Source of the DNA: Mesaphorura yosii
Taxonomy: Eukaryota; Arthropoda; Collembola; Poduromorpha; Tullbergiidae
DNA length: 64,000 nucleotides
Direction: 5' to 3'
Assembly: GCA_009869945.1 (NCBI GenBank)
Contig: WIXG01000360.1
Coordinates: forward strand, 1-64,000
In this document: in pieces, positions 44,834 to 56,118 of the stretch
Layout: each line of letters starts with the position of its first letter
Numbering within the stretch: the stretch's first letter is position 1
Notes under the pieces: generated by a model
What the model was told of the DNA's origin: nothing
Seen by the model: the letters and a program-made list of their open reading frames with translations, nothing else
Databases searched by the model: none
Made by a program: the position numbers and the translations under genes

Positions 44834-46109
44834 ATGCAATCAGTCGAACGTGAAACCGTGTCGGCCACCTGCCAAGTGAATCTTGGCTTCGACTTCGACT
44901 TGGGCGAAGAGGGCGATCCTCGAAGGAATCTACAGCCTTCGGATGGAAGAAGCAAGCCTGAAGCGAAGTTCGCATCGAAGGAGAAGAAAACCCTGTCCAA
45001 ACCATACTGGAAGCGATTCATTGGCATTTTTCTCACTCTCATTTCAGCGCTGAGTTTTTCACTCATCTTTGTGATCATAAAGCTCATCCCCCACATGCAC
45101 CCAATCACCCAAACTATTTGGAGGCAGAGCGTGACACGCTGATCGGAGTATTCGTCGTACTGGGGATAGAATGTTTGCGAGGGCGCTGTCGTTGGAGTTC
45201 TCTGCAGCAGCAGCAGGCCGTGTTCAACGGAATCATCGATCCGGGCGCAAGCGTGAAAATGAAAGTGAACTGGCCCGTGCTGGTCAAAAACTCCGCCAGT
45301 GGCGTGCTGATGACTTCCGGAATGCTCTTCAGGGTCACTACACTCGAGTACCTGACGATTGGTGACGCGACTGTGGCCACGTACTTGTCACTCGTGTTCA
45401 CGCTGCTTCTCGCCTGTGTCCTGCTACAGGAGAAATGTCGGCTCATTCAAGCGTCGATGGCCGCCCTGATCATCGTCGGCGCCTTCGTCATCACACGCCC
45501 GCCTTTCTTGACGGGTGGAACCGCTCTGGACACAAGGCTCGCGATTGGAGTGGTTCTGAAAGTGCTGGATGGGCTGAGCATCGCCTTGTTTGCGATCGTC
45601 GTCCGGAAATTCCGGGAGGTCCATTTTGCGGCCATGATTATCCTCACTAATTTGTCGGGCCTTTTCGTCACTCTGCTCGTCACATTCGCCCTGGACTTGT
45701 TTGTCTGGCCGAACGGACCGCGGGACGTCGGGCTCCTGATTGCGCTGGGGATCCTGACTGCCTTCGCACACAACGCATTTGTCATTGCCCTGAAGTTTGA
45801 GAGCGTCAGCAATTTGGCGTTGGTGCGATGCGCCGACGTGCCCTTCGCCTTCACGTGGCAGGTGCTCGTCTTTCACGTTGCGCCCGATGAGTGGTCGTAA
45901 GTTTAATTCCAAAATTATAATTCGAAGATTCTATTCGGTTAACTGGCTGAAAATGAAAAATAGCACGGCTTCTTTTGGCTCGATGATTTAGGATTCTCGG
46001 CACACTTCTCGTCTGTGCCGGCGTCTTGGTCACATCGCTTAGCAAAATAGTTGGCGAACTGTCGAGTGAATCCGGGACGAGGAAGAAACTGGCATTTCTT
46101 CTTAAATAA
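44834..46109 (+). CDS. EamA/DMT transporter, SLC35G type, 367 aa
   Basis: Three exons, 44834-45130, 45208-45896 and 45992-46109, total 368 codons. The apparent frame change at about 45130 is explained by a 77-bp GTGACA...TTCTCTGCAG intron in phase 0. After about 60 soluble residues the first membrane helix is FIGIFLTLISALSFSLIFVI, followed by the EamA pattern HPITQTIWRQS. The rest of the fold includes LEYLTIGDATVATYLSLVFT, ALIIVGAFVITRPPF, and the second EamA repeat with VVRKFREVHFAAMIIL and HNAFVIALKFESVSNLALVR. About ten helices are expected. SLC35G proteins are putative solute transporters of intracellular membranes with unknown substrate. No nucleotide-sugar specificity motif can be called. 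Confidence 0.78.
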
Positions 46110-46322
46110 GACTCAATTAGGGCAGCATTCGATAAAAGACTTGCAAGATATTAGCTTTGTTAAAATCTTTCGGTCTTTTTTCCTTTTACGTCCAATAGTA
46201 CAAAGCAAATAAATCAACATTTAACCTTTTGTTGAGAATCTGAATTAAATCTTAACTTCGACCATTGCGTGAGAATTTCGCGAGTTTTTTAAGGATCACT
46301 GCGGCTTAATTTCGCGACAGAC

Positions 46323-46804
46323 ATGAATCGGACTCTTTCGACCTCGGATTCGAGGGTGCTTGAACCCATCAGTAATCAGTGCACGTGCTTAATCTGTACC
46401 GTTCCAGTTGTCAAAGCCGCTGCTGCGTCTGTGCCGAAAACTGGATCTACCATCGCTATCATTGCCGTTAATGTTAATACAAAGTTCAAGCATTTAAATT
46501 ATCCCGATGTTGCCTAAAGTGGGACCCCGACGTCTCCTCGTACAATGTCAACATTATCTTGAAATCAGGAGCAGAACACGAATCGGAGCCAGAAGAGTTT
46601 GTCGTAAAAATTGAGGTCGACGACTCGGGCCCGAATTACCATTAAGAAAATTGCGTAGGTGGAAGTCCGCCTTCAGAAACGCCAGCAAGTGAACAAGAAA
46701 CCTTTACCAGCTCCACTTCGTGGAATGACCAAAACTAAAACGCGTACACGAGCGAAGCGCAGAAAGAAAGCGGAGTCCGATTCTGACTCAATTTCACGAC
46801 TTTG
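46323..46804 (+). pseudogene. Coding-like remnant, possibly of a zinc-finger (ZAD-type) gene
   Basis: Three consecutive protein-like stretches lie in different frames. At 46323-46517 one reads MNRTLSTSDSRVLEPIS and then NQCTCLICTVPVV. At about 46520-46645 another contains GAEHESEPEEFVVKIEVDD. At about 46662-46804 a basic one contains KTKTRTRAKRRKKAESDSDS. A Cys pair near the start, an acidic linker and a basic region resemble the order in ZAD zinc-finger proteins, but no C2H2 finger follows. It could be a decayed gene or several small exons. Splice sites joining the frames are not convincing. Confidence 0.25.
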
Positions 46805-47188
46805 AACGCGGTTGAGAAGAATTTCGTGGATGGACGCTTGATAAAAATGAATGTCCATTGCTTTGTGCGTCGTGAGGTGAGCTTTGACTGATTAGACTCA
46901 TAATTGAAGGATGAGTAAGGAATTTTGGCTGCTGAAATGCTGATAATGTATTTGCACTTTTGCACACATTGACCTCAATACTAAATGCTTATTTAATCAG
47001 TATCACTCACTCGACCGTATTCATTGTTCAGGGCACAGTTCACATTGGCAAAGTGAATAAATGAAGTGAAAAACAAATCAAGGAACAAAAAATAACTCCC
47101 GTAGTCATTCTGCAATCGTCGTACAATTGAATACTTAAGTACTTAATTAATACCTAATTAACGCGGAGTCGTGGTTGTCTTCGTCGCC
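46805..47188. other. Upstream region of the GMC oxidoreductase gene
   Basis: AT-rich; no gene. No TATA box is obvious. Confidence 0.4.
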
Positions 47189-49000
47189 ATGAATCTGGCA
47201 GCCTTCGTCTTCGTATCCATTCCACTCGCAATCTCATTCTTTGCACAAAAGTATCGCCAAGATGACCTCAACAAGACACTCCAGGAGTTGCAGGGTGAAT
47301 TGGGCGTGCCTCGCATCCACACATACGACTTTATCGTTGTTGGCGGTGGATCGGCAGGGAGCGTCGTCGCAGGACGTCTGTCGCAGTCTGGCAGGTTCAG
47401 TGTGCTCTTGTTGGAGGCTGGTGGGAGTCCGCCGCCTCAAGTGGAGGTCCCTGCATTCGTGAGCCCAGTTGGCGAGCATCCCGACATCAATTACTTCTTC
47501 ACCTCACTCCCAAACCCAAATGCGGGCCAAGACCAAAGCGGAGTGTTTGAGACGAGTTACGGTCGAATGCTCGGTGGTTCGGGCTCACACAATGAAATGA
47601 TACACAATCGAGGTCATCCACGCGATTACGACAATTGGGCTGAGTTGATTGGCGACCCGACCTGGACCTATAACACTGTTCTGGAGTACTTTACACGCTA
47701 CGAGAATTTCATTGGTGTTCTCTTTGATCAGGGTGAGGAAGACGCGTACGGCGATGGAGGCCCTTTGACGGTCGACACGCACGTCACTCCACTACTTCCC
47801 ACCTGGCTTCAGGCTGGGAGGGAGTTGGGCTACGATGTGGGTGACCCAAATGGGCGCCAGAGGGAGAGTTTCACGCCATTCCACGTCATGATCAATGGAG
47901 GGAAGCGTGTGAGTGCCTACACTGAATTCGTGAAACCCTTCGAAGGGTCCAGGTCGACTTTAACGGTGCTCCGCTACTCTGACGTTGAAGAGGTGCTCAT
48001 CAATGACCAGCAGAGGGCGTATGGAGTCGCATTCAACCGCCACGGGATTGCACAACGTGCGTATGCGAGTAAGGAGATCATCGTGAGTGGAGGTGCCGTT
48101 CGTTCCCCTCTCCTCCTTATGAAATCTGGGGTTGGACCGGCCGATGTCTTGGAGGAGGCCGGGATTCCACTCAAAGTGGACCGACCTGGAGTTGGACGCA
48201 ATCTTGGTGACCACGTAGTCGTCGTTGTCGGACCCATCTTCGTCAATGATAGCAGTATCATTCCCAGACTGCGGGACGGAGATGAAAAAGAGGTGGAGCG
48301 TTATCATGAGAGAGGGGAGGGCCTGTTGGGGGAAATTGCACGAGGTCCACAAGCATTTCTCGTATCGACACGCGCGGTGGCCGAAGGCGAGAACGATTGG
48401 CCAGACATTCAAATCTTCCTCGCACTCAATTTGGTCAATGGCTTGAGCCCTGCACCCGAAGGACAGGACGAGGCTCTTCACTTGTGTGTCTCCAATGGAA
48501 GGTCTCGACAGAGGGGCAGCATTCGACTCAATGGGACTGCGTGGAGGGCGGGTGAGAGGGATGACCAACACCTGGCACTCGTCGATCTTCAACTTCTGAC
48601 CGATCCAAATGACGTAGACGTGATGGTCGAAGGAATCAAAATAGGGTTAAAGGTATTTGAGAATACGACCGCATTTGAGAGAGTTGGTGCCCGATTCCCG
48701 GACTCGCCTCACACAAGCTGCATGAATCACGTGTACCGTTCTGACGACTACTGGCGTTGCTACATTCAGCGGAGGGCACTCAACTCGAATCACATGGTTG
48801 GGACTAACAGGATGGGGAGAGTTGACGATCCGTATGCGGTTGTTGATTCTCAGTTGAGGGTGATTGGCGTGGAAGGACTGCTAGTGATTGACGCGTCCGT
48901 AATGCCGGTCGTGCCCAATGCAAACATCAACGCACCCACACTCATGTTGGCTGAGAAGGGGGCGGAAGCGATACTCAGAGTGCATACCGCCAGAGGTTAG
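47189..49000 (+). CDS. GMC oxidoreductase (glucose dehydrogenase-like), 603 aa
   Basis: One uninterrupted exon from the ATG at 47189. An N-terminal hydrophobic segment (AAFVFVSIPLAISFFA) suggests a signal anchor or signal peptide. FAD binding: YDFIVVGGGSAGSVVAGRLS and the closing LLLEAGG. GMC signature 1 is GRMLGGSGSHNEMIHNRGHP. The C-terminal catalytic region has NHMVGTNRMG with the usual active-site His, then LLVIDASVMPVVPNANINAP with the second conserved position (Asn). Family members oxidise sugars, alcohols or ecdysone; arthropod clusters include glucose dehydrogenase and eclosion-linked enzymes. Substrate unknown. Lack of introns is notable in this gene-dense region and may reflect retroposition within a multigene family. 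AATAAA is at 49037. Confidence 0.85.
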   Translation: MNLAAFVFVSIPLAISFFAQKYRQDDLNKTLQELQGELGVPRIHTYDFIVVGGGSAGSVVAGRLSQSGRFSVLLLEAGGSPPPQVEVPAFVSPVGEHPDINYFFTSLPNPNAGQDQSGVFETSYGRMLGGSGSHNEMIHNRGHPRDYDNWAELIGDPTWTYNTVLEYFTRYENFIGVLFDQGEEDAYGDGGPLTVDTHVTPLLPTWLQAGRELGYDVGDPNGRQRESFTPFHVMINGGKRVSAYTEFVKPFEGSRSTLTVLRYSDVEEVLINDQQRAYGVAFNRHGIAQRAYASKEIIVSGGAVRSPLLLMKSGVGPADVLEEAGIPLKVDRPGVGRNLGDHVVVVVGPIFVNDSSIIPRLRDGDEKEVERYHERGEGLLGEIARGPQAFLVSTRAVAEGENDWPDIQIFLALNLVNGLSPAPEGQDEALHLCVSNGRSRQRGSIRLNGTAWRAGERDDQHLALVDLQLLTDPNDVDVMVEGIKIGLKVFENTTAFERVGARFPDSPHTSCMNHVYRSDDYWRCYIQRRALNSNHMVGTNRMGRVDDPYAVVDSQLRVIGVEGLLVIDASVMPVVPNANINAPTLMLAEKGAEAILRVHTARG

Positions 49001-50432
49001 CCCTAGAGTTTATTGAATGGTTTGGTACATGGCAATAATAAAATGAAGAAAAGAACAGCAACAATAGAAATGATGGACGTGGAGTGGACATGAGATTTAT
49101 TCCTACTCGTATAAATACTTCATGACAAGTCATAACCACCCTAGCACATCTTCATGGCAGTCAAATTGGTTTCCAAATATGACAAGATGGAGATGCAGTA
49201 CTAATTGAACTGCCACCGCCTTCAAGAGCCCCAAAGGTCAGACTGGATAAACTTCCAATTTGCATCAATAATTACGTTATTTATTTAAAAAATGGTGACC
49301 AAAGTGGGATTTTTTAATTCGTTGATTGCAGTCACGAACTTCGTGTCTTTCACATTGATAAATTATTTGCCTTGGATTAATTTCTCTGCATCGAGTGATT
49401 GATTACAAAACGCGAGAGAGGAATAGTGTCATGAACTGATTTATAGATTTATTGAGTGAGAACGCGAAGTGTGATTCCGAGGCAAAGGTCAATGACAAAT
49501 ACTCACGTGAATAAGGTCACTTGAGACGTTCACTATTTGTTCATCACTTTTCGAGATACGGACGAAGGCCCATTTCGTGTGTCCACGCTGACGGTGGTTG
49601 TCGATGGAGGTGCACATAGACGGTCTTCAGATCGAAGGAGTCCTTCTGCCTTCCCTCTCTCCTCCGCCTTGTCGCCCCACAACTCACGTACAAATGAAGT
49701 GTTCAAATAATTTCTTCTTCAAATTCCCTACAGAACAAAATAAATTCCCAAGAAACTTTGATAATGACGCCACAATGCAAAAACACTCCTTTCTTGGCGT
49801 GCCACACACTTTCACTTACTTCGAGTGCATGCTATCAGCCAAATTCCTTATCTGAAGGAGTTTGTTCTCGGCTCTTCCTCCAGTAAATAACAGCGACGCC
49901 ACGGGGTGGAGTAAATGCAACGTTGATGAATTAGTCCTCGCACTCAAATTTTAAAATCAATAAAACTTTATTCGATACACACATGAATTAGAATTAATTG
50001 ATTTGAAGAGTTTGCAAAGGTGAGAATTTCACGATTGATTGATTCAATAGAATTCGGGGTTTCTCGACCACACTGTTGAATTTTATGTGAGCCTTCATAT
50101 CGTGGTCAGAAGACAAAGCTCACATTGCATTGACGCTTGCGTTGCGAATGGCAGTCGCGTTTTCCTTGATTTTGAAGCCGAAAAAAGCCGGGCGGGCGAA
50201 TGACTCGCGATCCATTCCGCTTTGTGGGTTCCGTCTTTGTGTTTACGTTTCTTTTGTCTCGCATTTGCATTGAAATCTGAGCAGTGCAGTGTGAGTGTGA
50301 AGGACTCGTGGTCTTGGCATTGGCAAATTGACATTGATCTTGTACATTCTACATTCTTAATTAGCTGGACTTGAACTGATCTTGTGATTTTTGTTGTTAA
50401 TTGTACTGATAAATTGAAATTGATCTCTCACG
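49001..50432. other. Intergenic DNA, no gene recognised
   Basis: Between the GMC gene and MCM3. An open frame of 85 codons at 49598 has no domain or splice support. The last 150 bp should hold the MCM3 promoter. Confidence 0.45.
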
Positions 50433-53336
50433 ATGGCTTTGGATATGGCAGTGGACGACACCGACCGGAATCGTATTCAGTTGGCAATTCAGCAGGCGTA
50501 CAACGACTTTTTAGATGATACGGTAAGTTGACTTGACTTTCCACTTGCAGAATTGACTTAATCGATACTGAGTCGTACTTGAATGGATTTTACTCCTAAC
50601 GCATTCATACTACTACTATTCATTCTCAACGTTTTTTTTTATTAGAATAAAGATGGGGTCTACATTGAACGGATCAAGGAGATGATCAAGAAGAAAAAGG
50701 TACGAGTGATTGTCAACATCAACGACCTAAGGCATAAAAACGAGGAGAGGTGCATTGGGTAAGTTATCCATCGATCATCGCCACCGCGGTTGATTTACCA
50801 TTGCCATTTATTAAGTCTGTTCATATACAATTTAGATTGTTGGAGAATGGGTTCGATGAAATTCCACTATTCCATCGTGCCCTTCGTGAGGTTGTGGCCA
50901 CAATCGATCCGGAGTACGCTAAAGAGCACGAAGAGTTCTTCATCGGACTGGAAGGCAGTTTTGGATCCAAGCACGTCACTCCGCGCAGTTTGTCGGCAAG
51001 ATTCTTAGGAAATGTCATCTGTCTGGAGGGAATTGTCACAAAATGTAAGCTCGCACTGTACAGTACTATTCCATTTACTAAATTGGCAGGCACTTCAATT
51101 GAATTAGTACTAATACTCTCGTTAATGTCGTTAACTTTCAGGCTCCATGATTCGCCCCAAAGTTGTGCGTTCAGTGCATTACTGCCCGGCTACGAAGAAG
51201 ACGATTGAGCGGCGTTACGGAGACGTCTCTGCATTTGACACCATGCCCAGCGTCAATTTGTACCCGACGAAAGATGATAACGACAACCCGCTGGAGACTG
51301 AGTACGGACTGAGCAAGTATCGTGACCATCAAACCATAACGATTCAAGAAATGCCTGAGAAGGCGCCGACTGGCCAGTTGCCGAGGGCAGTGGATATTGT
51401 CCTGGACAATGATCTCGTCGACACTTGCAAGCCGGGAGATCGAATCCTCGTTGTTGGTGTATTCCGTTGTCTTCCCGGGAAGCAAGGCGGCTACACGACT
51501 GGCGTGTTCAAGGGAATAATACTCGCGAATCACGTTCTGCTCATGACGAAGGATGCAAATCTACATATTACGAAAGAGGACGTGAAGGAATGCAAGCGAT
51601 TTTCACGTACGGCGAACCCGTTCAACACGCTCGCACGCTCGTTGGCTCCCTCGATCCACGGTCATGATTTCATCAAGAAGGCCGTTTTGTGCCTGCTGCT
51701 TGGAGGCGTCGAGAAAGTGTTGGCGAACGGCACTCGGCTTCGTGGAGACATCAACGTGCTGCTCATCGGAGATCCGAGTGTGGCGAAATCTCAAATGCTT
51801 CGATACGTCGGAAACGTGGCTCCGCGTGTTGTGCTGACTACTGGTCGTGGATCAAGTGGGGTCGGACTGACTGCTGCCGTTACTACGGACGGTGAGACCG
51901 GAGAACGAAGACTGGAGGCCGGCGCCATGGTGCTGGCCGACCGTGGCATTGTGTGCATAGACGAATTCGACAAGATGTCCGATGCAGATCGTACATCAAT
52001 TCACGAGGTCATGGAACAAGGCCGAGTTACAATTTCCAAGGCTGGGATCCACGCTCGACTGAATTCTAGAACATCCGTGCTTGCAGCGGCTAATCCGGTC
52101 TATGGTCGAGTAAGTTTTAGTCATTCATCACCGGTATCCTCAGTTAAAATTCTTGAACACCGAATTTAATGCTGATTCTCCTCGTTGTTTGCACAGTACG
52201 ATGAGTACAAGTCGCCAATGGACAATATCGGCCTTCAGGACTCTTTACTCTCTCGTTTCGATCTGCTGTTCATCGTGCTGGACGTAGCGAAGCCCGAACT
52301 CGACCGAAGCGTCGCCGAGCACGTGCTCCGCATGCATCGCTACCGCAACGCAGGTGAGCAGGAGGGCGCACCAACTCCGCTCTTCCAGGGTGACATGCTC
52401 CTAAGCACAATGTCGCTCGAAGACGAGCACCCGGAAGAGGAAAGGACGCCAACTTTCGAGAAACACGATCCGCTGCTGCACGGAACCAACGTGCAGACTC
52501 GTCAAAGCAAAATTCTAAGCATGGAGTTTATAAAGAAGTACCTCCACATCGCCAAGTGCATCAAACCAGCGCTGACTTCAGAAGCCAGCCGCGTCATCGC
52601 GGAGGAGTACACAAGACTCCGCAGCTTCAACGCTGATGCCCAGGACACACATTTGGCTCGCACACAGCCCATCACGGCTCGAAGCCTCGAGACGCTTATT
52701 CGACTTTCGACTGCCCACGCCCGTGCTCGGATGAGCAAGCAGGTCACGAAAGAAGACGCAAATGCTGCAATTGAACTTGTTCAGTTTGCATACTTTAAAC
52801 GTGTTCTCGAGCGTGAGAAGAAGAAACGCAGGCGCGGACAGCGAAATGGTGACGGGGACACTGACGAAGAGGATGGCGGTGAAGGTCACGAAGATGAAGG
52901 TGACGAAGACGACGAGGGTGAAGCTCAGCCTCAACCTGGAACAAGTGGACAGGTGAACGGAAACGTCAATGGCAATGGCGTGTCTTCACCCAAGCGTCCC
53001 CGTGTCAATGATGTCAATGGTCATGGATCAAAGCAGTCGGAAACTATGGCGGAGGAAATGGAGAAGCAAGTCGCTGAGGTGGCCGCAATGATTGAAGAGC
53101 CAATGGATCAAGAACAGGCAGCAGCCATCAGTGACGAACGGTACGCCAGATTCAGCTCCACCGTGGCCACTTACTTTCATATGGAGCGTACCGATTCGCT
53201 CTCACACAACCAAGTTGTGGAATGGTACACAATGGAGGAGCGAGGATACACACACTCGGAGGTCACGGCAGGCTTGAATCGTCTGGAAACCGAAGGACAC
53301 ATTATGCAGACCGAAGGCTTCGTCTACCTCATTTGA
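50433..53336 (+). CDS. MCM3: DNA replication licensing factor MCM3, 839 aa
   Basis: Five exons, 50433-50522, 50646-50758, 50836-51044, 51142-52109 and 52197-53336, total 840 codons. The N-terminal OB region includes [20 protein letters not shown]. The AAA+ core has Walker [15 protein letters not shown], a helix-2 insert stretch [14 protein letters not shown], Walker [11 protein letters not shown], sensor [15 protein letters not shown] and the arginine-finger SRFDLLF. An acidic, low-complexity linker (about 585-650) precedes a winged-helix-like end, [23 protein letters not shown]3 is one of six MCM2-7 subunits forming the replicative helicase in the nucleus. Length is close to the vertebrate protein (about 808). 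AATAAA is at 53546. Several acidic and basic patches after the AAA+ domain (KKKRRRGQR) may serve as nuclear localisation signals. Confidence 0.95.
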
Positions 53337-54062
53337 AGAATGAGGAATGAACTTGCAACGCTGTTGAGAGTGATTGTCATTTTAACTACATCTAGTAAGT
53401 AAATTTTACATTTCTTGAGTTGCATTCATTTTGTAAGCGTATGCAGGTTAAACAATTGACCTTTGAACTTTGACTTGGCTGTTGGCTTACATTTTTGTAC
53501 TATACTATTAACATTAACACGTTGCTGAATTGCTGAATGGAATTGAATAAATTCTGGAAAGATACTTGCTGATTGAAAGTTTTGTGGGAGCGAAAGTAAT
53601 TTTCTATTTGTCGTGGTCGTGTGTCTCAATTTTTGGCCTATTTTTTGTGCGCCTGCATCATGCACCACCCGTATTGAGGACAGGAAAAATCCTGCATCGA
53701 ATCCGGCATCCGGGAGCTATTTTTGTCTTGTGCAGTGTCCTCTTTTTTGTTGTGCACTTGGCCTCGGTCTGCCTGGCCGGACAAGTCTCACTTTCACCTG
53801 GCCTCTTCTGCTGATTCTCCTCGAGCCACAAGCACGGTGTTGAGCAATAACGAAACACTAATAATAACCATTAAACGGCTGGAGGCTGGACTGCATGGAC
53901 TCCGAGTCTCAGCGTACAGCAGTAATTGCAGTAATCATTCGAACCAGTCGGCAGTTTCTCTTCCTCTCCAACTTAACCGGATTTAACGTCCGAACTGCTG
54001 AGATTGATCAGAAAGCAATAACTTATTGAAATTGCACGCTACGCATTCACGCAGTTGAAGAA
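53337..54062. other. 3' UTR of MCM3 and intergenic DNA
   Basis: An AATAAA at 53546-53551 probably ends MCM3. Open frames on both strands between 53566 and 53990 lack support. Confidence 0.45.
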
Positions 54063-55339
54063 ATGCATCTAACAACAGCATCTCCTGGAAACGGTTCACT
54101 GGCGTCGGTCGGGGCCGAGACCGAGACGGATACCCGCATCGCAATGTTACAGCAGGTACGCTGACCTGATTCCTGATACAGATAAAGACCATTAGCCAGG
54201 GAATAGTGAACTGTGATCGTATCACCACGAATCGAATTAATTACAGTTCAGAGAGCGAGTAGCCGACCTCAATCTTTTGGATGACACACCTGACGACCGC
54301 TTCATGTTGAGATGGCTCAAAGGTAAACAGACAAATCAGTGTCGTGTGGGCTCCCACACTTTTGTTTGCAGTCCTCTGCAAAAATGACTGACTCATGATA
54401 ACTTTTTTCTCCACAGCGCGAGAGTTTAATCTCGAAAAGGCAATCGTCATGCTTCGGAAGGTAAGTAAATGGTTGGTGGACTCATTATAAACGTTGACAG
54501 CTGACAGCTAACTAATCTACCTAATTTTACTAATTTTAGTATGTCGAATGGAGGAAGAGCAACCCGAACATACTCTGCGTGCTGGACGGCTCTTGGATTC
54601 CGCCGCAAATAATTGTTCAAGGAATGAAGTACGAAATCACTGGATCCGACAACGACGGACGGCCAAGTAAATTATTACAAAATATAATTTTCGAAGGCGA
54701 AGATGTGAAGCAGAAAATTTTACTAGTTTTATGGATGCCGATTGGGCAGCATCACACCAAGACCCTCTGCGTGACGGGACATCGAGCAGATCTCCATCGA
54801 TACACGTACTACTTGTGTGAGCAGATCATGGGGCTGATTGAGGCTCGAGGGCATGCTGGAGTGACTCAAATGGTCGCCATTCTGGACATGGACAACTTGA
54901 TCTGGAGCCACGTCGCTCACTATGAAAGTAAGGTGATAATCCAGATAAGACTTGCATCTGCAGTGCAATGAGAGAGCTAATTCAATTTATTGTATTTCCA
55001 CAATCGACAGCAATTCAGTTCCTGCTCAGTTTCTTCAAAGATTTTGAAGCCTATTATCCTGAGATTCTGCATTCTGCCTACGTCGTAAATGGTAAATACC
55101 ACTGCCATGCTATACCAGATCAAAATCCGCCGATAGTTATTTCCAATATTTCAGCTTCCTGGATATTTTCATACATTTTTGCAATTCTGAAGCCAATTCT
55201 GTCGTCTCGCACACTGGATAAAGTTAAAATCTTCTCTTCGGACGCTTCACAGTGGAAATTAGCTCTGCTCGAGAGTATGCGCATGACATCGCTGCCAAAG
55301 GAGTATCAAAATGACCAAAATGATAATGTGCCTCTTTAA
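54063..55339 (+). CDS. CRAL-TRIO (Sec14-like) lipid-binding protein, 268 aa
   Basis: Seven small exons: 54063-54155, 54247-54322, 54417-54460, 54540-54666, 54727-54927, 55011-55091 and 55155-55339 (269 codons). The N-terminal CRAL-TRIO_N helices read DDRFMLRWLKAREFNLEKAI and VMLRKYVEWRKSNPN. The lipid-binding lobe has GRPILWMPIGQHHTK, MVAILDMDNLIWSH, FKDFEAYYPEILHSAYVVN and FSYIFAILKPILSSRTLDKV, the last matching the gate helix and KI(x)F strand of Sec14. Such proteins carry hydrophobic ligands (phosphoinositides, tocopherol, retinoids) between membranes in the cytoplasm. It is similar to the SEC14L group but ends without the GOLD domain. Ligand unknown. The ATYEK-type TIQFLLSF junction matches the usual intron position. 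Confidence 0.85.
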
Positions 55340-56118
55340 ATGCCTCACAGAATACGGACAAAATTAATTTAATCAATTAAACATATTATTGTGTACATGT
55401 TTTCTTTGTGAAACGTAGGGTTTAGATTAAAGTTCCTGCTAGTGTTTTTGAGTTGGTCGTTTTTTGTTGCATGACCTTCATATCGAAAACCAGACTTGAC
55501 GTTAGTGACTTGCGCATGGGGCGTGTTTTGCTAAGTTCTTCCATTCTCTGAACAAGCTTTTATGTTGCTGAATTCTTGTGAAATTCGGTCTCATGTTCAA
55601 CTTGAGCTTTGAAGTGAAGCCAGCCACAGCCACGCCATTCCATTATATATATCAGTATATTCCATTACATTAATTTCCTGACAAGATCCTGGCAGAACCG
55701 AGCTTGAATGCATGAATATGTGATTATATCCACAAGCCCAGGTATCATTTATGTGGAAAAAAATGAGCCGTGAAATACAAAACGCTGCGAAATGGAATTA
55801 AATATAAATGAATGGACCTCCCCAATCAGTTAACCGTTGCTTTTGAAGCAATGCTGGACGGATGAATAATCACTAGCGCAGGCATCCGGGAAAGGCGGCA
55901 CCATGCCAAGAACAAAGCGTGGCGAAGACATGGAATATAAGCAAATTATTGGATCAGAATTTGGTTCGATTTTATTCCTTGCTTTCCAGCAATGCAGAAA
56001 TTCCAAAAAATTCGCGACATATTTACATTGACAGTCAACTAATCCTTCTCGACTCACGAGTCTTTTGAGTGCTCTGCATAACAACAACAACCGATGGCAA
56101 TTTATTAAGCACTGAAAC
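55340..56118. other. Intergenic DNA, no gene recognised
   Basis: Between the CRAL-TRIO gene and the chemoreceptor-like gene. Nothing supportable was seen. Confidence 0.45.

Noticed and set aside
47960-48592. 210-codon minus-strand frame inside the GMC oxidoreductase
   Set aside because: Antisense shadow of a well-supported coding exon.
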